A stretch of 64,000 nucleotides of DNA from Saprospiraceae bacterium. GTDB taxonomy: Bacteria > Bacteroidota > Bacteroidia > Chitinophagales > Saprospiraceae. The stretch lies in assembly GCA_019187225.1 (NCBI GenBank), contig JABAQQ010000023.1:302175-366174 (forward strand). The letters run 5' to 3'. Under the pieces are notes generated by a model, which saw nothing but the letters and a program-made list of their open reading frames with translations, searched no databases and was not told the DNA's origin. The position numbers and the translations under genes are program-made. The stretch's first letter is position 1. Each line of letters starts with the position of its first letter. Of this stretch, positions 26,523 through 35,125 are shown piece by piece.

Positions 26523-28520
26523 ATGTCAAAAAAACATAAAAGAGTAGTATCCAGACCCGCCGAACAGGAAGCGGCAGTTGCCTCGCCGCCCATTTCTTCC
26601 GAAACCTCCTTTTTCGACCGCCCCTGGCTCCCCCAAATCGTCCTGGTCCTGGCTGCCGTTGCCGTTTACGCAACTTCCATCAGCAATGGTTTCGTTTTTT
26701 TCGACGACGACAAGGCTATCCTTTACAACAGCGCCCTGAAAAACCCTTCCTTTTCTAAGTTTTTTACGGGCCAAAACCTCGGCATGTACGCGCCGTTTAC
26801 CTGGCTGGCTTACTGGCTGGGCAGCGCTATTTCAGGGCAGGAAGCCTGGGGGTATCATTTGCTGGGCCTGGCGCTTCACGCACTGAACGCCATTTTGGTG
26901 TTCACCTTCCTGAACCGGCTCACCGGTAAAAATCGGGCGGCGTTTTTTGCCGCATTGCTGTTTGCCGTACACCCCATGCAGGTAGAAGCCGTCAGTTGGG
27001 CAGCGGCGCTCAGTACGGTCTTGTTCTCAACGTTTTATCTGCTGAGCTTGCTCGCTTATCTGCAATGGCGGCGCTCCCCTGCCCTTCTCTGGATCGCCCT
27101 CTCCCTTGCGGCTTTTATCGCCGCTTGTTTGTCCAAATCAGCCGCCGTGACGCTGCCCCTGGTGCTGGTGGCGGTTGATCTTTATTTGAATAAAAACCAA
27201 TTGGGAAAATTTTGGCTGAGTAAAATCCCCTATTTTGCTTCGGCTTTACTTTTCGGGATTTACACTTTCGTCACCCGCGAGCAGGAAGGGCACGACATCG
27301 AGGCGGCGTCGGTGGTTTTTTCATTCGCGGATCGTTTTTTCATGGTGTGCCAGACGATCCTGTTCTACCCGGTGAAACTGCTCCTGCCTTTCGGATACTC
27401 GGTCTCCTACCCTTTCGTAAAAATGAACGGTGTGTGGGACTGGACCTACTACGCAGCGCCCGCCGCCTTGCTTGTTTTGGGATTTTTGATCTGGAAAAAA
27501 TGGCGCGATCAGCGCGATCTGTTGCTGGGTTTGGCGCTGTACCTGCTGCCGCTGGCAGTGATGCTTCCTTTCCGCACGGTGGGAAGTTTCGAATTGCGCT
27601 CTGACCGCTATGTTTACTTATCCTGTGCGGGTTTGTTTTTCCTCGCGGCTGTGTTGCTGGAAAAATTAAAATTACAAGTCCGCAACGGCATTCTGGCCGT
27701 TTTGGCAGCCGGATTCGGCTTCCTCGCATTTCGTCAAACGGCAGTGTGGAAAGACGGCGTGGCCTTGTTCAGCAATTGCACGGAAAAGACGCCGGAATCC
27801 TCGCTTTGCCAATGTAACTTAGGCTACAACCAACTTATCAGCCTCGATTTCCAGGGCGCCGTGCGCCATTATTCGGAGGCACTCAAATACGATCCCGACG
27901 TCGTGGAAGCATATAACGGCAGGGGGCAAGCCTATTTTCAATTGCGGCAAATCCCGCAGGCATTCGACGATTTCAACAAAGCCATCGAAGGCGGGATTGT
28001 TACGCCCAAACTCTTTCTCAACCGCGGCAAGTGCCTCGTCATGCTCAACCGGCCGCAGGAGGCCATTCCCGACCTGACGCGCAGCCTCGAGCTGGAGCCC
28101 CGGTCGCCGGAGGCCTACTATTTCCGTGCCGTCGCGCACGAAAAGACCGGCGATGCTACCAATGCCGTCCGCGACTACGGGAAGGCCATCGAACAGAATC
28201 CGAACTACGTGGAAGCGCTGGTCAACCGCGGTCTGTTGCATTACACCGCCGCCCGGTTGGACGAAGCCATTTCCGACTATTCAACTGCTTTAAAAATCGC
28301 TGCGGCGAATGTGCAACCCATGATCCTTACGAACCGCGCCAATGCATTCCTGCAAAAAGGGAACCTCACAGCGGCATTGGACGACGCGAACAAAGCACTG
28401 GGCATCAATTCGAAATACCCGCGCGCTTACCAGACACGGGGCGCGATATATTCCCAACTCGGTCAAACGGATAAAGCGCAGCATGATCTGGAAATGGCGC
28501 AACAACTGCAGCCGAGATAG
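26523..28520 (+). CDS. Polytopic membrane protein with C-terminal TPR repeats (TMTC-like)
   Basis: 665 residues. After a basic N-terminus, about ten hydrophobic helices occupy residues 35-410. They include an early acidic FFDDDKAILYN loop and HPMQVEAVSW, which resemble the GT-C-like fold of TMTC/DUF1736 proteins (O-mannosyltransferase relatives). Residues 420-660 are six or seven tetratricopeptide repeats (SEALKYDPDVVEAYNGRGQA, GKAIEQNPNYVEALVNRGL, and so on). Such bacterial proteins are usually annotated only as TPR proteins; a glycosyltransferase role is inference from the DD motif and topology. It starts 35 bp after mtgA. Confidence 0.8.
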   Translation: MSKKHKRVVSRPAEQEAAVASPPISSETSFFDRPWLPQIVLVLAAVAVYATSISNGFVFFDDDKAILYNSALKNPSFSKFFTGQNLGMYAPFTWLAYWLGSAISGQEAWGYHLLGLALHALNAILVFTFLNRLTGKNRAAFFAALLFAVHPMQVEAVSWAAALSTVLFSTFYLLSLLAYLQWRRSPALLWIALSLAAFIAACLSKSAAVTLPLVLVAVDLYLNKNQLGKFWLSKIPYFASALLFGIYTFVTREQEGHDIEAASVVFSFADRFFMVCQTILFYPVKLLLPFGYSVSYPFVKMNGVWDWTYYAAPAALLVLGFLIWKKWRDQRDLLLGLALYLLPLAVMLPFRTVGSFELRSDRYVYLSCAGLFFLAAVLLEKLKLQVRNGILAVLAAGFGFLAFRQTAVWKDGVALFSNCTEKTPESSLCQCNLGYNQLISLDFQGAVRHYSEALKYDPDVVEAYNGRGQAYFQLRQIPQAFDDFNKAIEGGIVTPKLFLNRGKCLVMLNRPQEAIPDLTRSLELEPRSPEAYYFRAVAHEKTGDATNAVRDYGKAIEQNPNYVEALVNRGLLHYTAARLDEAISDYSTALKIAAANVQPMILTNRANAFLQKGNLTAALDDANKALGINSKYPRAYQTRGAIYSQLGQTDKAQHDLEMAQQLQPR

Positions 28521-28575
28521 GGCTGCTGTGTCCTGAACAGTTTGTTAACCCGCAGGCGAATGCCGGAAGCGCTGC

Positions 28576-28583
28576 TATTTTTG
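28576..28583 (+). promoter_or_regulatory. Bacteroidota -7 element TATTTTTG
   Basis: TAnnTTTG match about 60 bp before the amidohydrolase-like gene. It is followed at 28604-28636 by a short GTCCAAC-type direct repeat (gtccaacgtcc, ggtccaacgtcc) in the leader. Confidence 0.45.
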
Positions 28584-28644
28584 CCCCTTTCCAATGAAAG
28601 TCCAACGTCCGTAAATCCAAGGTCCAACGTCCAATCTTATTTCC

Positions 28645-29889
28645 ATGAAAAGAACACTTTTACCCTGCCTTGTTTTAACCCTTACCTCCTTCGCTGCGCT
28701 TGCCCAGACGCCCTCCCGCACTTACGAACTCAAAAACGGCAACTGGTACAATGGCAAAGATTTCACGCCTGGCACCTGGTACGTCGCCAATGGTGTTCTG
28801 AGCCGGAAAGCGCCGGCCAGAGTGGACTCGGTGGTTGACCTGCTGGGCCGCTATGTGACGCCTCCAATGGGCGACGCTTTTTGTTCGAGTGTGACCGACA
28901 ATCCTTCGGCATCCAAAGTGATCAACCTTTACGCTGAGGAAGGTACTTTTTACCTGCAAATGCTCTCGCACACCCAGGAAGGTCGCAGCAAGGTGCAACC
29001 CCTGTTGAATAAAGCAGGCGCACCCGACGCTGTTTTTGCCAATGGCGGTCTCACCTGCAACCTCGGTTATCCGTTCGTCAAGTACGAAGCGCCCGCACAG
29101 GGCATCCGCACGCCGGAAATGATCGCGCAGCGGTACGACTTTATCAAGCAACAGCGCAAAATGCTGGGCAACGGCTACTGGTTTATTGACAACAAAGACT
29201 CGCTGAACAAAGCGTGGCCCAAAATAATTGGTCAAAAACCCGGCGCTATCTCAATTTACCTGCTCGATGCGCAAAACAGCGGCGGCAAAGAAAACAAAGG
29301 CCTGACCGCCGATATGGCAAAAGCCATCGTCAAAAAAGCGCACAAGGCTAAATTGCAGGTTTGGGTCCACGTGGCGACACCCGATGACGTGCGCCTCGGT
29401 CTCAAACTCGGCGTGGACGGCTTTGCCAATCTTCCCGGCCATAATTGGGACGGAACCGGCGATTCGAAAAAATTTGAACTGACCGATGCGGATCTGAAAC
29501 AATTGGCCAAGAAAAAAACGGCAGTGATCACCCTCTTTTCCCACGCGCAATCCGCCGCCCCGCGCCCCGCAGTGCAGGAGTTTCACGCCAAAGCGCTGCA
29601 ACGCCTGTTCGACAACAACGTCAATGTCGTGCTCGGCTCCGACGACCCGCAGCGCACCGGCCGGGCCGAACTCAACTACTGGCACATCCTCGGCAATCTC
29701 GATGCACGCAACACCTTAAAGGTATTGTGTGAAAACACACCGCGCGCCATTTTCCCGAAACGCAAGATCGGCAGGATCGAAGAAGGGTATGAAGCCAGTT
29801 TCCTCGTGCTCAGCGATAATCCGCTGACGAATATACTGAAAGTGCGCGCATCGGCCTTTAAGATGAAGAACGGGCAGTGGGTGAAATGA
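28645..29889 (+). CDS. Secreted amidohydrolase-fold protein lacking the first metal-binding HxH
   Basis: 414 residues with a signal peptide (MKRTLLPCLVLTLTSFAALA). The small beta-domain (ELKNGNWYNGKDF) and the TIM-barrel start GRYVTPPMGDAFCSS are recognisable, but the position that in amidohydrolases reads DAHxH is DAFCS, so both first-metal His are gone. The later ligands remain: His in LQVWVHVATPDD, His in FANLPGHNWDG and Asp in VVLGSDDPQR. The end, EEGYEASFLVLSDNPL, is the usual amidohydrolase C-terminal strand. It may be a one-metal enzyme or a non-catalytic homologue. It meets the next gene stop to stop. Confidence 0.82.
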   Translation: MKRTLLPCLVLTLTSFAALAQTPSRTYELKNGNWYNGKDFTPGTWYVANGVLSRKAPARVDSVVDLLGRYVTPPMGDAFCSSVTDNPSASKVINLYAEEGTFYLQMLSHTQEGRSKVQPLLNKAGAPDAVFANGGLTCNLGYPFVKYEAPAQGIRTPEMIAQRYDFIKQQRKMLGNGYWFIDNKDSLNKAWPKIIGQKPGAISIYLLDAQNSGGKENKGLTADMAKAIVKKAHKAKLQVWVHVATPDDVRLGLKLGVDGFANLPGHNWDGTGDSKKFELTDADLKQLAKKKTAVITLFSHAQSAAPRPAVQEFHAKALQRLFDNNVNVVLGSDDPQRTGRAELNYWHILGNLDARNTLKVLCENTPRAIFPKRKIGRIEEGYEASFLVLSDNPLTNILKVRASAFKMKNGQWVK

Positions 29890-30363
29890 TCAATTTCTTC
29901 CGCGCCCTCTTCCGCCGCCTTTGCCCTGCCTCCAGCCATTCCAGCCGGGGTTGCCTTTTTTGTCGCGGAGTGTTAAGACCTGGTCGCCTTTTCCTACCGT
30001 CATGGCTATGATGGCCGGGGCGTTCTGATAAGTGACTCTGGAGCCTTTCACGACGACGGCATCGCCGGCAGCAAATTGTATTTCCTGATTGTCGAGGTAC
30101 CATGCCGGGCCGAGGTGAACGGATATTTGCTCGCTTTTTTCGGTTTTCACCATCAGGTGAATACCGGCCGACATGCCCGTTTCCGGAGTGATCTTTTCGA
30201 CGCTGGCGACCGCTCCTTTTACTTCCACAATGGTCTTGGGATCGAAAATTCTACTGTAATTGTTTTTGGTGCACCAACCCCCGCTACCGCGTTGCGCTGT
30301 GCCGGTTAAAGGGAGCAGAATGGTGAACATTGCTGCCCATGCGAACATTCGGAAAGTTTTCAT
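29890..30363 (-). CDS. Small secreted OB-like beta protein of unknown function
   Basis: 157 residues from the ATG at 30363, preceded in the frame by 20 non-signal residues. A signal peptide (MKTFRMFAWAAMFTILLPLTGTAQ) precedes a single beta-rich domain: VEVKGAVASVEKITPETGMS, GIHLMVKTEKSEQISVHLGP, AWYLDNQEIQFAAGDAVVVK, and LRDKKGNPGWNGWRQ. This looks like the small periplasmic OB-fold proteins often labelled DNA-binding or DUF5666-like; I cannot assign a function. The C-terminal tail is Gly/Arg-rich (QGKGGGRGRGRN). Confidence 0.6.
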   Translation of the reverse strand: MKTFRMFAWAAMFTILLPLTGTAQRGSGGWCTKNNYSRIFDPKTIVEVKGAVASVEKITPETGMSAGIHLMVKTEKSEQISVHLGPAWYLDNQEIQFAAGDAVVVKGSRVTYQNAPAIIAMTVGKGDQVLTLRDKKGNPGWNGWRQGKGGGRGRGRN

Positions 30364-30399
30364 AACAAAAAAAATTAAAATGTGAAAAATTGTACCGCG

Positions 30400-30437
30400 A
30401 CGGAGCAGCCATCGGAAAATCATACGGGCTGCTCCGT
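30400..30437 (-). terminator. 11-bp hairpin downstream of the DUF2202 gene
   Basis: acggagcagcc (30400-30410) pairs with ggctgctccgt (30427-30437), 26 bp after the DUF2202 stop on the minus strand. There is no strong T tract, so it is terminator-like only. Confidence 0.55.
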
Positions 30438-30462
30438 TGCCTTGTTAAACTTCAATTGCGTG

Positions 30463-31173
30463 TCAGTTGCCCGTTTCCCAGTTACCGTTGATAATTTCGT
30501 CGAATTCCGCCTGCGTGAGTTTCTGCGGCACATAATCTATCCCCCTGTTTTTCAAATTTTTGACAAAAGCCCGAAGGTGGTTTCGCGAAGCTTTGTACAG
30601 GTTTTCGTACACCATTTCAATATCTTGATTGTCAACGAAATTGTCTAATGCATATTTCAGGTCGAAAATGTCCACCTCTTCTATCAAGGCTCCCGCTTTT
30701 AACGCATCCACGAGGCTGGATTCACCTTGTGACAACAGCAGGTTGTAAAGCGACTGCAAACTGTCATTGGTAAAAACACCCACGCCCTTATTGCCCACGG
30801 GATCCGTCAAATTATACTTTTCAATGAGTTGCAGCATAGCATCCATGTGCGTCTGTTCGCTCTCCGAAATATTGTCAAAAACATTCAGGTTCCACTTTTC
30901 ATAAAACTTCAGATTCGCATCCCTCGCTAACTTTTCCTCTTCGCGCATAAACAGGATGCTGTTTTTTTCAGCATCGCTGAGATTTCCCAACGGCATGTTG
31001 TCGAGATTGTACTGGCAATCGGCAAGATTTACCGCAGTATAACCATCGGCCACATTTACCTGGAGTATATTCCGGCGTGTGAATTCGTCGTCCTTCCCGC
31101 AACTAGCGAGAAATGACATGGTACCCAGTACCACCGCCGTCATCAGGAACGATTTTAAAAAGATATTTTTCAT
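30463..31173 (-). CDS. DUF2202 ferritin-like lipoprotein
   Basis: 236 residues from the ATG at 31173 with a lipoprotein signal (lipobox FLASC, Cys near residue 24). The body is a DUF2202 domain, a ferritin-like four-helix bundle. Carboxylate and His residues at helix positions (FMREEEKLARD, ISESEQTHMDAM, LIEEVDIFDL, YENLYKASRNHLRAF) fit a metal site. Function unknown; possible metal binding or oxidation in the envelope. It lies directly downstream of the Cus-like efflux operon, after a 158-bp spacer with its own TACATTTG promoter core, which hints at a link to metal handling. Confidence 0.85.
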   Translation of the reverse strand: MKNIFLKSFLMTAVVLGTMSFLASCGKDDEFTRRNILQVNVADGYTAVNLADCQYNLDNMPLGNLSDAEKNSILFMREEEKLARDANLKFYEKWNLNVFDNISESEQTHMDAMLQLIEKYNLTDPVGNKGVGVFTNDSLQSLYNLLLSQGESSLVDALKAGALIEEVDIFDLKYALDNFVDNQDIEMVYENLYKASRNHLRAFVKNLKNRGIDYVPQKLTQAEFDEIINGNWETGN

Positions 31174-31205
31174 GATTAAAGAATTTAATGTGTGAATGAT
31201 TGCTT

Positions 31206-31213
31206 CAAATGTA
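31206..31213 (-). promoter_or_regulatory. Bacteroidota -7 element TACATTTG before DUF2202 gene
   Basis: Exact TAnnTTTG on the minus strand, 33 bp upstream of the DUF2202 ATG. It suggests separate expression from the efflux genes. No clear TTG at 17-23 nt upstream. Confidence 0.45.
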
Positions 31214-31331
31214 TAGCAATAAATCATGTCTTCTCGGTAACTATTGTCACACAACCGCCCGCTTTTCATCAAAAGATAAAATTTAATGTAACAGATGTAA
31301 TTCATTGGTTTTCAGGCATAATTGCCCGCCC

Positions 31332-32573
31332 TCACATTTGGTGCCCGGCCATCGGGTCCGTCCCTTTCCTGAAAATATATTCGCTGTGCAACAGATAGGC
31401 CCCGGATACAACCACTGATTCACCGGTTTGAAGACCCTCGACAATTTCGGTGTAATCCTCATTGGCCATTCCGATGCGCACCATACGGCTTTCGAAGCCC
31501 CCGTTTGTATTTTTTATCCAGACAGTAACGCCGCGACTTTCCCGTATGAGTGCGTTGGTCGGTACAGCGAGCGTCCGGCGGGTTTTGCCTTTCAGAGTGA
31601 TCCAAGCCTGCATGCCCGGCTGATATTCACCACCCGGGTTGGATATTTCCACGCGCACGAGTACGATTTTGGAGGCTGCTTCGAGGTTGGGATTGACAAA
31701 ACTGACTTTGCCGCTGAGGATGCGGCCAGGATAGTACGGAAAAGTGACGGATGCCTCGCGGGTCTGGGCAAGGAAAGGCAAATCACTGATATAAAGTTGC
31801 GCTTCGGCCCATAGCGTGCGCAGGTCGGCGAGTTTCAACACCGCCGAACCTTCCGCCACATAACTGCCCTCTTCTTTCGGACTTTCCATGACATAACCTG
31901 AATAGCAGCTATAGTACGTTACCGTATTTTGAGGTGTGCCGGACTGTTCGAGTTCCTGCAATTGTACCTCGGTCATGCCCCAGAGCAACAGTTTGTTGCG
32001 GGCAGCCTCCGCTATGCGGGCAAAATCAAGGTCGCTGCTTCCATAGCGATTTTTGCTCTTCAATGCCAGCAAATAATCTTGCTGTGCGGCGGCAAGTTCT
32101 TCGCTGTACAGGACAAAAACGGCCTGCCCTGCTCGTACATATTCACCTGCATTGCGCACGAATAGGCGTTCGAGTCTGCCGCTGAGCCTTGCGGTCACGG
32201 TGTTGATACCGTTTTGGTTTTCACGCAGCGTCGCAGCGAGAGAGATTTCTTCGCCCAGTGCTTGCAATCGCACGGTGTCGGTCTGTATGTTGGCGAGCCG
32301 GATTTGCTCGGCGCTGAGTTTTACCTCGTTCTCTTTTTTATCGGGGGCAATTGCTACCCGAACCAAAGGCATTTTGCAGATCGGGCAAGGGCCGGGTTTT
32401 TGTTCTACCACCTGCGGGTCCATGGAACAGGTGTAGTACACATTCTCTTCCACCGGAGCCGGGGCAGGTTTGCCGCAGGCGACCAATAAAAGGGTTGCGA
32501 CGAACAGACCGCGGTTACTAAACTTCGAAAGTTTGGTAACCATCATTGCGTTCATTATTTTCAAAGTATTCAT
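31332..32573 (-). CDS. Efflux RND periplasmic adaptor, CusB-like, with heavy-metal-binding domain (second copy)
   Basis: 413 residues from the ATG at 32573. A lipoprotein signal (VATLLLVAC) is followed by a metal-binding module YYTCSMDPQVVEQKPGPCPI then CKMPLV (Met, Cys-x-x-Cys and Met ligands), then barrel, lipoyl and membrane-proximal domains of a membrane-fusion protein: LSGRLERLFVRNAGEYVRAG, VLYSEELAAAQQDYL and FPYYPGRILSGKVSFVNPNL. CusB adaptors bind Cu(I)/Ag(I) and link the RND pump to the outer-membrane channel. It is the last gene of the cusA-tolC-cusB-cusB run and the paralogue of the gene just upstream. Confidence 0.9.
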   Translation of the reverse strand: MNTLKIMNAMMVTKLSKFSNRGLFVATLLLVACGKPAPAPVEENVYYTCSMDPQVVEQKPGPCPICKMPLVRVAIAPDKKENEVKLSAEQIRLANIQTDTVRLQALGEEISLAATLRENQNGINTVTARLSGRLERLFVRNAGEYVRAGQAVFVLYSEELAAAQQDYLLALKSKNRYGSSDLDFARIAEAARNKLLLWGMTEVQLQELEQSGTPQNTVTYYSCYSGYVMESPKEEGSYVAEGSAVLKLADLRTLWAEAQLYISDLPFLAQTREASVTFPYYPGRILSGKVSFVNPNLEAASKIVLVRVEISNPGGEYQPGMQAWITLKGKTRRTLAVPTNALIRESRGVTVWIKNTNGGFESRMVRIGMANEDYTEIVEGLQTGESVVVSGAYLLHSEYIFRKGTDPMAGHQM

Positions 32574-32579
32574 TGTCAA

Positions 32580-33914
32580 TTATTGTGTTTTGACAAAACT
32601 CTCGCTGTCCATGAGCAACTGCGCGTTTTCTGCGATTTCATTGTCGGGTGAAAGTCCCGCCGTCACTTCCAGCATTTGGCCGGAACGCTGCCCTGTACTG
32701 ATTTTCTGCGAACGAAAGCCTTCCGCTGTTTTTACAAAAGCGATTTTGTTTTGCCCCAGATCAATTGCCGCCGATGCCGGAATCCATAGGGCGGACTTGT
32801 TACCGGTTTGCACGGTGGCGGTAAGCAAGGTGCCGGGTTTGAGCCTGTTGCCGGGATTGGGCAGGTACACCCTTGCCCGAAGGTTTTTGCCTCCGGAGGC
32901 GTACAAAGGTTCGATGTAATTTATTTTTCCCTGGAGCGGTTCGGCAAGCGATTCGATGTGCAATTCCACTGCCTGGCCGACCTTTAACGACTGCACGGCG
33001 GAGGGGTAAAATTCGAGTATCGCCCACACGGTCGCCAGACTTTGCAAACCGAAAAGCCTTTGACCGGGCTGGACGTACATACCTTCTTTCAGGGAAAGTT
33101 CGGCGGAAGTAGCGGTGGAGGGGGGAGAAGGAGAGGTTTTTTGTGTAGACTTATCATCGTTCATGCCGCCGCCAGGCATGGTTGGGGCCGGGCCTGCGCC
33201 GGGGTTTTCTACGATCAAACCGGCGTAGGAGCTGTACACCGGCAGCGAAAGGAGCGGTTTTCGACTGGTTTCCACATCGCTGATTTGTTTGTCCGTCATA
33301 CCGAGCAGAGAGAGGCGGCGGCGGGCGTTTTCGAGCAGGGTCGCGTTGCCCGGGTCATTTTCTTTCAAAAAAATCAATTCCTGCTGCGCCGTGACAATCC
33401 CGGGGCTGTAAATATCGAGCAGCCTTTGTCCTTTTTGAACGGGCTGAAAGAGGTAGCGAACATAAAGCCGCTCGATGCGGCCGCCATAGCGCGCCGATAC
33501 TGCATTGACCTTTCGGGCATCGTAGGCCAGGTAACCGGGTACTTCGATGTTTATGGAAAAAGATTTTTGTTCCGGGTGGAAGGTCGCGGTGGCACTTAGT
33601 ACATATTCATAGGTAGGCTTCAAAAGAATGTCGCTGCTATCCGGTTCAGCGGCGTGGACTGTGTGGTCACTTTCTTTTTTGACCAGGTCCATACCGCATA
33701 TAGGGCAACTACCCGGTGCATCGCGCAGGATTTCCGGGTGCATCGGGCAAGTGTAAACGGCCTTCTCTTCTGCGGCGTGGCCTTCATGGCCGGTCTTTTC
33801 TTGTGGGAAGTGGCCCTCATGCCCGGCGTTTTTTTGCCGGCAGGCTACAACGGTCAGGGCAAACACGAGCCATGCAAAGACCGTTAGTTTACCTTTGTTC
33901 CAGTTCTTTTTCAT
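32580..33914 (-). CDS. Efflux RND periplasmic adaptor, CusB-like, with heavy-metal-binding domain (first copy)
   Basis: 444 residues. Lipoprotein signal (VFALTVVAC), a His/Glu-rich linker (GHEGHFPQEKTGHEGHAAEE) and the metal-binding module VYTCPMHPEILRDAPGSCPI then CGMDLV. The adaptor core follows: YGGRIERLYVRYLFQPVQKG, LLDIYSPGIVTAQQEL and the barrel. A Pro/Ser/Thr-rich loop (GAGPAPTMPGGGMNDDKSTQ, continuing about 15 residues) is inserted in the lipoyl region. The gene overlaps the end of the tolC-like gene by 26 bp, indicating translational coupling. Confidence 0.9.
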   Translation of the reverse strand: MKKNWNKGKLTVFAWLVFALTVVACRQKNAGHEGHFPQEKTGHEGHAAEEKAVYTCPMHPEILRDAPGSCPICGMDLVKKESDHTVHAAEPDSSDILLKPTYEYVLSATATFHPEQKSFSINIEVPGYLAYDARKVNAVSARYGGRIERLYVRYLFQPVQKGQRLLDIYSPGIVTAQQELIFLKENDPGNATLLENARRRLSLLGMTDKQISDVETSRKPLLSLPVYSSYAGLIVENPGAGPAPTMPGGGMNDDKSTQKTSPSPPSTATSAELSLKEGMYVQPGQRLFGLQSLATVWAILEFYPSAVQSLKVGQAVELHIESLAEPLQGKINYIEPLYASGGKNLRARVYLPNPGNRLKPGTLLTATVQTGNKSALWIPASAAIDLGQNKIAFVKTAEGFRSQKISTGQRSGQMLEVTAGLSPDNEIAENAQLLMDSESFVKTQ

Positions 33915-35124
33915 AGTCGGTGCGGGCGAGCAGGAGTTGTTGCAGAAGATCGAGTTGGCTCAGGCGGCTCATTTTGAGTTCCAGCCAGGCATCGAGGGTC
34001 ATAAAAAGTTCGTCGGTATTTTGTTCCCAAGCCAGCAGGGTACTCTGGAAGCGTTTGCGCTGGTTGGGGATGATGTCGCGTTCGTATCGGTCTATTTGTT
34101 CCTGCAAGGTCTGCATCATCACGAGGCGGTCGGCGAGATTACCCCGGATTTGATTGACGAAGTCGGCTTTTTGCCATTCGAAAGCTTCAAGCCGGTGATC
34201 AATTCCCTCGATGCGGGCTTTGACATCTTTGTTGGCCCACGGCGCGATCGGGACAGTGACCATACCCATCAGCGTAAATTGCCAGGGCGTTCCTCCAAAG
34301 GCGAACATGTGGTCGTAGCGCAGGCCGTATTCGGGTTTCAGTTTCGAGCGTTGCCATTCCTGTTCGAGACGGGCAATGCGAAGGCTTTGTTCGATGGCGC
34401 GAAAATCGCTGCGTGTGGCGATCCGTGAAGTATCCGGCAACACAGGAATGGGCTGCAATCGCCAGGCGGCGGTATCAACCCCGAAACCGGTCGGAGGGTC
34501 GCGTTGCATCAGCGCATTCAGCATGGCGCGCTGCTGGCGGATTTCACCCGCGTACATGGCTTGCATCCGTTCGAGGTTAGCCAATTCGGTTTGGGCTTTA
34601 TAAATGCTGCCGAGTTTTTCGCGGTTGTACTGGAATCGCTGTTCGGCGCTTTCGATGAGCAGGCGCAGAGCGGTTTTGCTCTCTTCGAGAACGGCAATTT
34701 TCTTTTCCAGCACTACCCAGTTGTAATATGCGGTTTTCGCCTCCACAAACAACCTATTTCGCATCACCCCCTGCTCGGCGACTTCCATGCCCGACATGGC
34801 GCCCATGTAGCGCTGCTCCGCCTTTTGCATTTTGCGGTTGGGGAACATCTGCTCGCCGGTGACCATCAATGAGCCCATGCCTTCGCTCCACCGCTTCGTA
34901 TTGTAAGGTGTCATAAAAAAGCCGCCACCGACACGTGGCGCGGGCATGGTGATGGCGCCTTGCGCATAAGTGTCGAGTTCGCGCACACGCGCACCGGCGC
35001 CTTTCAGCCGCGGGTGCGCGGCCTCGATGCGGGTTAGAATGCTGTCGAGGGAAAGCGGAGTTTGCCCACCGGATTCGAAGGCTGCAAGCAGCAAGGCAAT
35101 GATGATTTTATATCTGTTCTTCAT
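33889..35124 (-). CDS. TolC-family outer-membrane efflux channel
   Basis: 411 residues with a signal peptide (MKNRYKIIIALLLAAFESGG). The sequence is long amphipathic helices with OEP-family features: LDSILTRIEAAHPRLKGAGA at the start and repeated Gln/Leu/Arg helix patterns (AEQRFQYNREKLGSIYKAQT). It would provide the trimeric outer-membrane exit of the RND pump. It starts one base after the stop of the pump's C-terminal ORF, and its own end overlaps the first adaptor gene, so the four genes behave as one operon. Confidence 0.88.
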   Translation of the reverse strand: MKNRYKIIIALLLAAFESGGQTPLSLDSILTRIEAAHPRLKGAGARVRELDTYAQGAITMPAPRVGGGFFMTPYNTKRWSEGMGSLMVTGEQMFPNRKMQKAEQRYMGAMSGMEVAEQGVMRNRLFVEAKTAYYNWVVLEKKIAVLEESKTALRLLIESAEQRFQYNREKLGSIYKAQTELANLERMQAMYAGEIRQQRAMLNALMQRDPPTGFGVDTAAWRLQPIPVLPDTSRIATRSDFRAIEQSLRIARLEQEWQRSKLKPEYGLRYDHMFAFGGTPWQFTLMGMVTVPIAPWANKDVKARIEGIDHRLEAFEWQKADFVNQIRGNLADRLVMMQTLQEQIDRYERDIIPNQRKRFQSTLLAWEQNTDELFMTLDAWLELKMSRLSQLDLLQQLLLARTDYEKELEQR

Positions 35125-35125
35125 C

